NCBI RefSeq assembly: GCF_963669205.1
Contig: NZ_OY769915.1
Span: forward strand, 4,686,001-4,750,000
Length of the DNA: 64,000 bases
Source of the DNA: an uncultured Roseibium sp.
Lineage (GTDB): Bacteria > Pseudomonadota > Alphaproteobacteria > Rhizobiales > Stappiaceae
Direction of reading: 5' to 3'
A program made the translations under genes and the position numbers. A model generated the notes under the pieces. That model was not told the DNA's origin and did no database searches. It saw only the letters and a list, made by a program, of their open reading frames with translations. Below, one piece after another: positions 16,459 to 24,241 of this stretch. The number at the start of each line of letters is the position of its first letter. Positions within the stretch are counted from its first letter, which is position 1.

Positions 16459-18515
16459 CCGACAATGTGAAGACAGCGCCGTCCGTCACCGTCAATTACG
16501 CACAAACCGGTGCCTCTAAGAAGTCAAACGAACTCGGCATGCGGGAAATGCAGGAACTCGCATACGAGAAACGCGGCGAGCCTTACCTTCTGATCAAATC
16601 GCCACCGGCATCCGGCAAGTCACGCGCTCTTATGTTTCTCGCCCTCGACAAGCTGATAAACCAAGGCATCAAACAGTCTGTTATCGTGGTTCCGGAGCGC
16701 TCCATCGGAGGCTCGTTCGCGGATACCGAGCTTACAAAATACGGCTTCTGGGCGGACTGGACGGTGAAACCGCAGTGGAACCTTTGCATGACCCCGGGCG
16801 CTGATGATCCCAAGGTTGCCAAGGGCAAGGTTGATGCCGTCAAAACATTCCTGAATTCCGAAGACAAGGCCCTCGTCTGCACCCATGCGACATTCCGTTT
16901 CGCGGTGGACGAACTGGGCATCGAAGCTTTTGACGACCGTCTGATTGCGATCGACGAGTTCCATCACGTCAGCGCCAATCCCGACAACAAGCTCGGCTCT
17001 CATCTGCGCGCGTTCATTCAACGTGACAAAACGCACATCATTGCCATGACCGGAAGTTATTTCCGCGGTGACGCGGTCGCGGTCCTCACACCAGAGGACG
17101 AGGACAAATTCGAGCCGGTGACCTATACCTATTACCAACAGCTCAACGGGTACGAGCATTTAAAGTCGCTCGACATTGGCTATTACTTTTATTCCGGCCC
17201 CTATATCGATGCAATTGGGGAAGTGCTGGACCCGACAAAGAAAACCATCGTCCATATTCCAAACGTCAACGCCCGTGAAAGTCTCGGTGACAAGATAAAG
17301 GAGGCCGAGGACATCATGACGGCTCTCGGCACGTGGAAGGGTGCCGATCCGAAGACTGGTTTTCAACTCATCGAGCGGCCTGACGGCACAATCCTGAGGG
17401 TGGCAGACCTTGTGGACGATGAAGGTCCGCGCCGGGACAAAGTAATTTCGTCGCTGAAAGATCCCGCCCATCAGGACGACCGCGACCATGTCGACATTAT
17501 CATCGCGCTCGGTATGGCCAAAGAAGGTTTTGACTGGATCTGGTGTGAGCATGCCCTAACCATTGGTTACCGGAGTTCGCTGACCGAGATTGTTCAGATC
17601 ATTGGGCGTGCCACCCGAGATGCTCCGGGAAAGGCAGTCGCTCGATTCACAAATCTGATCGCCGCACCAGATGCGTCGGACGACGCGGTAAACGAAGCCG
17701 TCAACGACATGCTTAAGGCAATCGCCGCAAGCTTGCTTATGGAACAGGTACTCGCTCCAAAATACAACTTCACGCCGAAGGCGAGCGGACCTCAGGACGG
17801 CTACGATTACGGTGAAGGCGGATATCAAGAAGGCAAGACGAACGTCGGCTTCAATGAAGACACTGGGCAATTCCATATGGAGATTGCCGGGCTTGCACAA
17901 CCCAAAAGCCCGGAAGCCAAACGCATCTGCGAACAGGACATCAACGAAGTGATCACCGCCGTCGTACAGGATCGACCGACAGTTGAGCGGGGACTTTTCG
18001 ATGATGAAACAACGCCGGAAGAAATCACGCAGGTTCGCGTTGGTCGGATCATCGCCGAGAAATATCCTGAGCTGAACGAAGAAGACCGGGAGGCGGTCCG
18101 CCAGCATGCGGTCGCCGCTCTTGCGATCACCCAGCAAGCCAAGGAAATAACCGGCAGTCATGCGGCAGGAGGTGAAGACGTCAAAGCCAACACCGCCTTT
18201 GTCGATGGCGTTCGTAAGTTCGTCAATGTCCGGGAACTTGAGATCGACCTTATTGATCGTATAAATCCGTTCCAGGCGGCACGGGCGATCCTGTCCAAGG
18301 CGATGGATGAGCAAACGCTCCGACAGGTGGCAGAAATCATTGCCGCAAAGAAGATAAAATTGACGGAAGAAGAAGCACGTATGCTCGCGGAAAGAGCCTT
18401 ACGGTTCAAAAACGAAAACGGACGCCTGCCTTCGCTGACGGCCCAAGACCCTTGGGAACGCCGGATGGCCGAAGGGATTGAATTCCTGAGACGAAAAGTT
18501 GGCAAGGATGGCTGA
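16455..18515 (+). CDS. SF2 DEAD/DEAH-type helicase (putative defence, gene 4)
   Basis: The 686-aa protein has a full superfamily 2 motif set: Walker A-like SPPASGKSRA near residue 45, motif II IAIDEFHH (DEFH in place of DEAH) near 160, motif III AMTGSYF near 200, and motif VI QIIGRATRD near 380. An alpha-helical C-terminal extension of about 280 residues follows (IISAKKIK-type charged helices). Restriction-type translocases have this layout. The frame is open from 16251, but ATG 16455 (MTDNVKT) overlaps the previous stop by ATGA and is the natural start. It overlaps gene 5 by 8 bases. Confidence 0.87.
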   Translation: MTDNVKTAPSVTVNYAQTGASKKSNELGMREMQELAYEKRGEPYLLIKSPPASGKSRALMFLALDKLINQGIKQSVIVVPERSIGGSFADTELTKYGFWADWTVKPQWNLCMTPGADDPKVAKGKVDAVKTFLNSEDKALVCTHATFRFAVDELGIEAFDDRLIAIDEFHHVSANPDNKLGSHLRAFIQRDKTHIIAMTGSYFRGDAVAVLTPEDEDKFEPVTYTYYQQLNGYEHLKSLDIGYYFYSGPYIDAIGEVLDPTKKTIVHIPNVNARESLGDKIKEAEDIMTALGTWKGADPKTGFQLIERPDGTILRVADLVDDEGPRRDKVISSLKDPAHQDDRDHVDIIIALGMAKEGFDWIWCEHALTIGYRSSLTEIVQIIGRATRDAPGKAVARFTNLIAAPDASDDAVNEAVNDMLKAIAASLLMEQVLAPKYNFTPKASGPQDGYDYGEGGYQEGKTNVGFNEDTGQFHMEIAGLAQPKSPEAKRICEQDINEVITAVVQDRPTVERGLFDDETTPEEITQVRVGRIIAEKYPELNEEDREAVRQHAVAALAITQQAKEITGSHAAGGEDVKANTAFVDGVRKFVNVRELEIDLIDRINPFQAARAILSKAMDEQTLRQVAEIIAAKKIKLTEEEARMLAERALRFKNENGRLPSLTAQDPWERRMAEGIEFLRRKVGKDG

Positions 18516-19695
18516 TAAGAGCGATGCCGAACTGCTCGCCGAATTGGGCGTCGACCCCATCTCGGAAAAGATCGAAACGCATACCCCGCGCGAAGCTCGT
18601 ATTATCGCGGGTTTCGAGGACATTCAGAAATTCGTTGAGGAACATGGGCATACGCCGCGACATGGCGAAGAGCGCGACATATTCGAACGCCTTTACGCTG
18701 TTCGTCTTGACCGTATCAGGAAACTCCCGGAAAGCCGGGAACTCCTCGCCGACCTAGATCACCAAGGATTGCTGGCGAAAAGCGATGAGGAACCCGCTGT
18801 CGAACCGGAAGGTCTTGGCAACGAAGAGTTGCTTGCCGCTCTCGGTGTCGACACCTCGGAGACCGCACCCATAACGGAATTGAAACACGTCCGTTCACTC
18901 GCAGAACGCAAGGCAGCCGAGGAAATCGCCGATAGAAAAAAATGCGAGGAGTTCGAAAAGTTCGCCCCCCTGTTCGATATGGTGCGCGAGGATCTGAAAA
19001 CCGGACGGCGGAAGACACGGCGTTACGCACGTATGGCCGGGATTAAGCAAGGAGAGTTCTTCGTCATCAATGGTCAGATTGCCTATGTCTCAAACGTCGG
19101 CGAAGAATTCGAAACTGAATACGACCGTCGTGATAGCCGCCTTCGCGTCATCTATGATAACGGAACGGAAAGTGACCTCTTACTCCGGTCACTCCAGCGC
19201 GCGTTGCACAGGGATGAAACCGGACGACGCGTGACGGAACCGGACGCTGGACCTTTGTTTGTGGAAGAAGAGGAAATTGAAGGGGATGAGACCGGGACGA
19301 TTTATGTCCTGAAAAGCCTTTCCGATCATCCAGAAATCGCAAGCAGGAGAGACGTTTTTCTCAAAATCGGGGTAACAGGTGGCGAAGTCTCGAAACGGAT
19401 CGCTAACGCTGAGAAGGACCCAACATTCCTTCGAGCCCCGGTTAAGATAGTCGCGACCTATAAGCTCGTCGACATCAATCGAACCGGCCTTGAGAGCCTG
19501 TTGCATCGCTTTTTTGATAAAGCACGTCTCGATATCAACATACCCGACGGCTTCGGTGGAACCATCCGTCCAAGGGAATGGTTTCTGGTCCCTCTCCCCG
19601 TGATCAATGAGGTCGTGAATCGGATTTCCGAAGGTACGCTTCACCGGTGCGAATATGATCTAGGCTCTGCCTCACTGCGGGAGACGGAACGATAA
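18508..19695 (+). CDS. T5orf172/GIY-YIG nuclease-family protein (putative defence, gene 5)
   Basis: The 395-aa product ends in a T5orf172 (GIY-YIG superfamily) domain at about residues 255-380: GTIYVLKSLSDHPEI, FLKIGVTGGEVSKRIANAEK, ATYKLVDINRTGLESLLHRF, RPREWFLVPL. The N-terminal half has two similar acidic helical blocks (DKSDAELLAELGVD near residue 3 and NEELLAALGVD near 110), possibly a short repeat that docks on a partner. ATG 18508 lies inside the helicase end. Tight coupling suggests that helicase and nuclease act as one complex (inferred). Confidence 0.85.
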   Translation: MADKSDAELLAELGVDPISEKIETHTPREARIIAGFEDIQKFVEEHGHTPRHGEERDIFERLYAVRLDRIRKLPESRELLADLDHQGLLAKSDEEPAVEPEGLGNEELLAALGVDTSETAPITELKHVRSLAERKAAEEIADRKKCEEFEKFAPLFDMVREDLKTGRRKTRRYARMAGIKQGEFFVINGQIAYVSNVGEEFETEYDRRDSRLRVIYDNGTESDLLLRSLQRALHRDETGRRVTEPDAGPLFVEEEEIEGDETGTIYVLKSLSDHPEIASRRDVFLKIGVTGGEVSKRIANAEKDPTFLRAPVKIVATYKLVDINRTGLESLLHRFFDKARLDINIPDGFGGTIRPREWFLVPLPVINEVVNRISEGTLHRCEYDLGSASLRETER

Positions 19696-19798
19696 CCGCC
19701 CATCCGTCACAAAACTCGAAACTATAACCGTTTGTGCAACTTAGATTTCGAGACGGATTTCGGAACTTGTTGCGCCGACGGAATTCTGGACTCACCAT

Positions 19799-19828
19799 TT
19801 GTCTCATTAACGACCGTTCGTGAGACAA
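19799..19828. promoter_or_regulatory. 30-bp dyad upstream of resolvase (candidate res/crossover site)
   Basis: TTGTCTCA (19799-19806) and TGAGACAA (19821-19828) are perfect arms; the inner AACG...CGTT also pairs and the centre is AC (19813-19814). Length, dyad symmetry and a non-palindromic central dinucleotide fit a serine-recombinase crossover site, 10 bp before the resolvase start. It could equally be its operator. Confidence 0.6.
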
Positions 19829-19838
19829 GGAGATTTTG

Positions 19839-20459
19839 ATGGGTGAGTTGATTGGGTATGCGCGGGTTTCCAAAGCAGATGGATCGCAGACCACCGATCT
19901 GCAAATGGATGCGCTGACTGCTGAGGGTGTCCACCCTGACCGCATCTATGAAGACCATGTCACGGGCAAGCGTGACGACCGACCTGGCCTCGAGGCGTGT
20001 CTGAAAGCACTACGTCCTGGTGACACGCTGGTCGTATGGAAACTCGACCGCCTTGGCCGCGATCTCCGTCACCTCGTCACGACGGTCGATGACTTGGCCA
20101 GACGCGATGTAGGCTTCCGCGTGCTCACTGGACATGGCCAGCTCGATACTTCCACGGCATCGGGCAAGCTCATGTTCGGCATCTTCGCAAGCCTCGCTGA
20201 GTTTGAACGCGATCTGATCAGAGAGCGAACAAAAGCAGGATTGGCATCAGCTCGCGCTCGTGGTCGCGTCGGTGGCCGGAAACATTCCCTCACGGCTTCA
20301 AAAATACGACTGGCTCAAGCGGCAATGGGACAGCCCGAAACGAAGGTCGCCGAACTCTGCAAAGAACTCGGCGTTTCCAGGCAGACGCTATACCGTCACG
20401 TTGCTCCGGATGGTTCCTTGCGACCAGACGGAACCAAAATCATTTTCAATAAACGATGA
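19839..20459 (+). CDS. Small serine recombinase (resolvase/invertase family)
   Basis: A 206-aa enzyme of the Tn3-resolvase/DNA-invertase type. The catalytic serine is in IGYARVSKADGSQ (near residue 11), followed by WKLDRLGRDLRHL, FASLAEFERDLIRERTKAGL and a C-terminal Hin-type helix-turn-helix (VAELCKELGVSRQTLYRHV). ATG 19839 follows AAGGAGA at a good distance. It is a complete gene, distinct from the large recombinase at the left end. It may resolve element multimers or act on the 30-bp dyad just upstream; no invertible segment is evident. Confidence 0.93.
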   Translation: MGELIGYARVSKADGSQTTDLQMDALTAEGVHPDRIYEDHVTGKRDDRPGLEACLKALRPGDTLVVWKLDRLGRDLRHLVTTVDDLARRDVGFRVLTGHGQLDTSTASGKLMFGIFASLAEFERDLIRERTKAGLASARARGRVGGRKHSLTASKIRLAQAAMGQPETKVAELCKELGVSRQTLYRHVAPDGSLRPDGTKIIFNKR

Positions 20460-20500
20460 GAATCCAAAATCGCGAGGGCCGACAACTTAGCCGTCACTTT

Positions 20501-21133
20501 TCATTGTTTGCCCTCCGCAATGGCCTTTGCATATTGCTCCATTGGCTCCGGTAGAAGGAAATCGTTTATCTGCAAAATCAGCATTAACAGGTCTTCGCGT
20601 ATCGCAGATCTGGGCCGTTTGTCACCCGCTTTTACAATCGCACTGGATAGACCGATTAAAACATCGGCTAGCAAATCACAGCATGAAATGTCGCTATCTG
20701 ACCTTATGACAATGTCGTCAATTACATGGTGGTCAGTGGGCGAATTTTTGCTCGAGCAAGGGCAAACACAATACCGCTTTCCTTGATAAAGTTGGTCGCC
20801 CGTCCAGATAAAGCCATTGAATTCCTTTCCCCATGTGAAGCCCGTTTTAAAAGAACCGCTTTCATCATAGGGTGTTTCAATTTCAACGGAGTGAGTGGAT
20901 GAAAAGCAATATCTGTGTTTCTTGTTTTCACAATCACAGTGCCTAGTCATGATGAAAAGGCCGAATATCTCAATACTTTCTAGTAGATCGGCCCTAATTT
21001 CCTGAAGATGTCTTTTGATAACCCAATTTGGTTCTGTGTTATCCCACGACCAATAACCATTTGAGTTCTTGATTTCGCCAACCTGTGCAAGCAGTTTGGA
21101 TCGCAATGCAGCAAAATAGGCCTTAGGAGCCAC
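20501..21133 (-). CDS. Cysteine-rich hypothetical protein, 210 aa
   Basis: No family recognised. Two Cys clusters stand out: RHCDCENKKHRYC near residue 65 and RYCVCPCSS near residue 121, plus a CC pair near 150. These suggest zinc binding. Flanking parts are helical (LRSKLLAQVGEI at the start, LLMLILQINDFLLPEP near the end). Base composition is lower in GC than the flanking chromosome. It converges on the resolvase gene with 41 bases between the stops. As cargo near the end of a mobile element it may be another defence or anti-defence gene; that is a guess. Confidence 0.7.
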   Translation of the reverse strand: MAPKAYFAALRSKLLAQVGEIKNSNGYWSWDNTEPNWVIKRHLQEIRADLLESIEIFGLFIMTRHCDCENKKHRYCFSSTHSVEIETPYDESGSFKTGFTWGKEFNGFIWTGDQLYQGKRYCVCPCSSKNSPTDHHVIDDIVIRSDSDISCCDLLADVLIGLSSAIVKAGDKRPRSAIREDLLMLILQINDFLLPEPMEQYAKAIAEGKQ

Positions 21134-21336
21134 GGCTACTTCCTTTGTTTTTTGGTCCGAAACGCAATTTCTAATCGACCATCATTACTTCTATCGGCCA
21201 TAAATAGAAGAAAAATGATCCCTTGCGGTGCAGCCGCAGAAACTGCTATGTCGCCTGCCACTCTTCAGATCTGGGACCGCAATACAGGTTTCGCAATTTT
21301 GATCCCCGGATTTCGGGATCGCTATATTCAGATGCG
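21134..21336. other. Spacer with terminator-like stem
   Basis: About 200 bases without a gene. GATCCCCGGATTTCGGGATC (about 21300-21319) forms a stem with one bulge just past the stop of the leftward HUH gene and may end its transcript. Confidence 0.4.
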
Positions 21337-22509
21337 TTACTCTTGGAATCTATCGCGCACGCTGAGTAATGCAGCTCTTACTCGCTCCGGCAGTTCCTCC
21401 CGACATCTCGCCAAAGCCCTCACACAGGCCTGTATAGGCAATGCCAACCATTTGACGGTCTTCCGGCCAACTTCCCCAAATCGCAGCCGCATGGCGCTAA
21501 AAACGATCCTAAAGCACGATTTGGCAGATCGCCGTAGACGCTCTGTTGATTGGTCCTGAGTTACGCCGCAAGTCGCTGAAGAGTAGTTATCAGGGCGCTG
21601 GCTGCGGTTCACCTTCCCGGTTTCCCATAGGGCTGCGCGAACTATTTTCCCTCGTATCCGCGCGACAATTTTCGCGAGAAAACGATCCCCCGAGAGCTGC
21701 CTTTTCCGAGGGTCTTTCGTCGCTTCACGATTGGCGCGCCGCCGCGCGCGTTCTTCGCGCGCACTCGCCTCTTGCGCCGGGTCGTGGCGGGAGCGCTTCC
21801 ACAACGCGAAGCCACCTCCCGTCCGCACGAGGCGAGCCCTTGACTGCGCCAGCTCCCACACGGCCATCAACGGTCTGTCTGGCCACGTGAGCAATTCCTT
21901 CGGATCATAGATGCCCCAAAGCATGTAGGTAGAACACGCCGCCGGGTTTCGAACAGAGTCATCCGGCAGGTCGACCTTCGAATACTTCGACATCAAACGT
22001 CGTCGCGCGGCTTCACGCTGCTCAGCCGGCATCCGGCAAATGAAATGGGCATGAAGGTCGAACAGACCGCTCACCGCATCATATCGCGGATGTATCGCAA
22101 TCAGGACGAGTTCAAAGCCGTGCCTTTTTCGAAGTTCGCTGAAATCAATGTTTATTCGACGATTGAAGTCCGTCATTGCTTCGCAAAGTCCGTCGACCGA
22201 CGCTTTCGCGCCCGTCAGACCGATATTCCAAAACAACCAATCAGACGCTCCGGCCTCCCGGGCGAAGACTTCGATATCTCTGACGGTCTGGACATCTCGT
22301 TTTAAGGCTGTGGGCTTGAAGAAGCGCGTTCCTTTCAAGGGACGCCCCATTTCAATCACTTCGCCAGGCGCGTCGTCCAGCAGAACGAGGTACCGGTCGT
22401 TCTCGGACTGATAAGGGTCAATGCCTAAGTTCTCCAGTCGCTTCGCCAAGAGGCGGGCGACGGTGACGGGAGATGCCGTTTTCCCGTCGATCTCCACTCG
22501 AGCGTTCAT
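21337..22509 (-). CDS. Candidate HUH-type replication initiator
   Basis: The 390-aa product has FDLHAHFICRM near residue 150, a His-x-His signature like motif 2 of HUH Rep proteins, preceded by a hydrophobic strand (FELVLIAIHPRYD). It is followed by TYMLWGIYDPKEL near residue 196, where a nicking tyrosine could lie. The C-terminal half is basic (RARRRANREATKDPRKRQ). Family membership is inferred from these motifs only. The ATG has no strong ribosome site. In the excised circle it would overlap the extended recombinase stop as ATGA, a good reason to trust this start. Confidence 0.6.
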   Translation of the reverse strand: MNARVEIDGKTASPVTVARLLAKRLENLGIDPYQSENDRYLVLLDDAPGEVIEMGRPLKGTRFFKPTALKRDVQTVRDIEVFAREAGASDWLFWNIGLTGAKASVDGLCEAMTDFNRRINIDFSELRKRHGFELVLIAIHPRYDAVSGLFDLHAHFICRMPAEQREAARRRLMSKYSKVDLPDDSVRNPAACSTYMLWGIYDPKELLTWPDRPLMAVWELAQSRARLVRTGGGFALWKRSRHDPAQEASAREERARRRANREATKDPRKRQLSGDRFLAKIVARIRGKIVRAALWETGKVNRSQRPDNYSSATCGVTQDQSTERLRRSAKSCFRIVFSAMRLRFGEVGRKTVKWLALPIQACVRALARCREELPERVRAALLSVRDRFQE

Positions 22510-22614
22510 CGTTGACGCACCTGGAAGCTACGACGGTAGTTCGGTGACTGACGCGGAATGAAAACTCTGAAGGAAAATAAGGGGTTTTCTATGTGGGGGG
22601 ATCGATTGGAGCGG

Positions 22615-22627
22615 TCCTCCGCTACCA
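22615..22627. repeat. attR core of the integrated element
   Basis: TCCTCCGCTACCA is an exact direct copy of the tRNA-Met 3' end at 6678-6690. The left side of this copy is element sequence; the right side is chromosome. Confidence 0.85.
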
Positions 22628-22679
22628 TAAACATCTGAATTTAATAGATAAATTTTAGCGCGCGAAATCGAATTCGCCA

Positions 22680-22946
22680 CTAGCGCATTTCGGTCAAACA
22701 TCGGTCTAACAGATGCATGTTGAACGAGCTGGAAATTTGTCTGGCTTTTGCTTCGTCAAGAACGAAAAACAATCTGTGATGTTCAGCAGGAGAAAGCAGT
22801 TCGGTTACGGCCGTCTCGGGTTCCTTTTTCGGTTCAAATTCGCAACCGCCCCAGCCTCCAGACCCGATCTCGTCCAGGTGCGGCAAGATCTCGGAGCAAT
22901 TCAGTTCACCCGTGTGCTGTTGTCGGATGAACCGAAGTTTAGGCAC
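22680..22946 (-). CDS. Hypothetical protein, 88 aa, after the tagatose gene
   Basis: A GTG at 22946 with AGGGGA seven bases upstream opens an 88-aa frame 26 bases after the kbaZ-like stop on the same strand. No family is recognised; a Gly/Trp segment (GSGGWGGCEFEP) and a helical end are visible. It stops 53 bases before the attR core. It could be a real last gene of the operon or a chance frame. Confidence 0.33.
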   Translation of the reverse strand: MPKLRFIRQQHTGELNCSEILPHLDEIGSGGWGGCEFEPKKEPETAVTELLSPAEHHRLFFVLDEAKARQISSSFNMHLLDRCLTEMR

Positions 22947-22972
22947 ACGGATGGTCCCCTAAACATCGCCGG

Positions 22973-24241
22973 TCAATTTTTCTGGTGAGCATTTTGCCCA
23001 GCGGCCTCAAAGTATCGATCCACACAACGCTGAACATGCCGTTCGATCAGTTCGCTGGGCGAACTAGGCATCTCACCGAATTCGAGGCCCATAAATGATT
23101 GGGATACGACCGTCTCCGGCGCTGATTTGATGCTGAGAGATTCAATCAAGCCATCCAGTGCTTCGGCAACCTCGGCATCCGCCCAATAATACCGGATGCG
23201 GTCGCTATAGCTGTAGATCTTCAGAACATTAAGCTCCTCATCGCTGCCATTGTAGTAGTCTTGCCAGTAGTAGGGGGCTTCGTTCATTCGGTCGTTGATT
23301 ATGCTTCGGAGCCGTGACGACTTGCCAGACCCCAGCTGCTCTTCGATGGAGGTCAGGGCCCAGACGGCTTCCCGAAATCTGAACGTCAGTTCCGGACCTA
23401 CCTTCAAAAAGAAGAAGTGGTTCTTGACCAGATCGGTCAAGGCGGCCGTTGACTGGTAGTCTGTCGAGTGCGCCTCATAGGTCAGTCCATCTTCCAACAA
23501 AATCGCTTCACTAAGTGGACGGGCCTTGTCCGGGGCGAATGGAAAGACCGACGTGTGACCAAAGTCCACTCCAGGTTGGGTGACCACTGAAACGATGCGC
23601 TGCCAGGCGGCATCCAATCCTCTTTCCGCCCAGGCATCGCGATGCGTCCGGATGGTTTCATGGAAACGCGCAACAGATGTGACATCCAGCGTTTCGGGTT
23701 CTTCGGTTTCGCCGCCGGGAACCGGAACCTCGGTGCCAATGATGTATATAAGTTTGTCCGGATCTGGTGCGTAGGCCTCTGCAGTTGCGCAAAGATCGGC
23801 TGCGCGTTTCGCGATCTCAAAGAAGCTTGGATTTTTTTCGCCGCCACAAGCCATACTGGCGTCCAGATGAATTTTCGTGAACCCTGCTTCGACGTAGAGT
23901 TTCACCAACTCGCGCGCCTTTTCCATGGCTTGTGCGACGGGCTCCGACTTCCACGGATTGGGGCCCAAGTGGTCACCACCAATGATCAGCTTGTCCATCG
24001 AAACACCGGCCTCTTTTGCCATGCCGCTTAGCCACCCCATGAAGCACCGGGGTGTCATACCGGTGTACCCCCCGTCTTGATTGACTTGATTGCAGGTCGC
24101 TTCGATCACCGTGGGAAATCCCGTTTCGGCGGCATAGGCAAGAACCGCACGCAGTACATGTTCATTCGCGGTGCAGAAACACGGCAGGCCAATGGGATCG
24201 CCACTGCGGTTTCGGGCGATCAGATCATGGACGATACTCAT
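22973..24241 (-). CDS. GatZ/KbaZ-family protein, probable D-tagatose-6-phosphate 4-epimerase
   Basis: The 422-aa protein matches the GatZ/KbaZ family along its length (LPCFCTANEHVLRAVL, VIEATCNQVNQDGGYTGM, IGGDHLGPNPW, KIHLDASMACGG, YIIGTEVPVPGG). GatZ was first named as the non-catalytic partner of tagatose-bisphosphate aldolase, but no gatY/kbaY aldolase gene is nearby. Agrobacterium members of this family have been described as D-tagatose-6-phosphate 4-epimerases feeding fructose 6-phosphate. With the adjacent sugar kinase (ATGA overlap) the epimerase role is the better inference. The unit is divergent from the lacI gene. Confidence 0.85.
   Translation of the reverse strand: MSIVHDLIARNRSGDPIGLPCFCTANEHVLRAVLAYAAETGFPTVIEATCNQVNQDGGYTGMTPRCFMGWLSGMAKEAGVSMDKLIIGGDHLGPNPWKSEPVAQAMEKARELVKLYVEAGFTKIHLDASMACGGEKNPSFFEIAKRAADLCATAEAYAPDPDKLIYIIGTEVPVPGGETEEPETLDVTSVARFHETIRTHRDAWAERGLDAAWQRIVSVVTQPGVDFGHTSVFPFAPDKARPLSEAILLEDGLTYEAHSTDYQSTAALTDLVKNHFFFLKVGPELTFRFREAVWALTSIEEQLGSGKSSRLRSIINDRMNEAPYYWQDYYNGSDEELNVLKIYSYSDRIRYYWADAEVAEALDGLIESLSIKSAPETVVSQSFMGLEFGEMPSSPSELIERHVQRCVDRYFEAAGQNAHQKN

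Larger units (their letters stand above)
6678..22627. mobile_element. Integrative mobilizable element in tRNA-Met
   Basis: A 15.9-kb segment lies between 13-bp direct repeats, with a large serine recombinase at the left boundary, relaxase and MobC, a candidate oriT, a putative defence operon, a resolvase and a candidate HUH replication protein. No type IV secretion genes are present, so transfer would need a helper: an IME rather than an ICE. Base composition is more mixed than in the flanks, with AT-rich stretches at 11220-11420 and 13100-14100. Chromosomal sugar genes begin right after the right repeat. Confidence 0.87.

Noticed and set aside
22614..22627. Second partial tRNA gene at the right boundary
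   Set aside because: Only 13 bases of the tRNA 3' end are present; it is an att core, not a gene.
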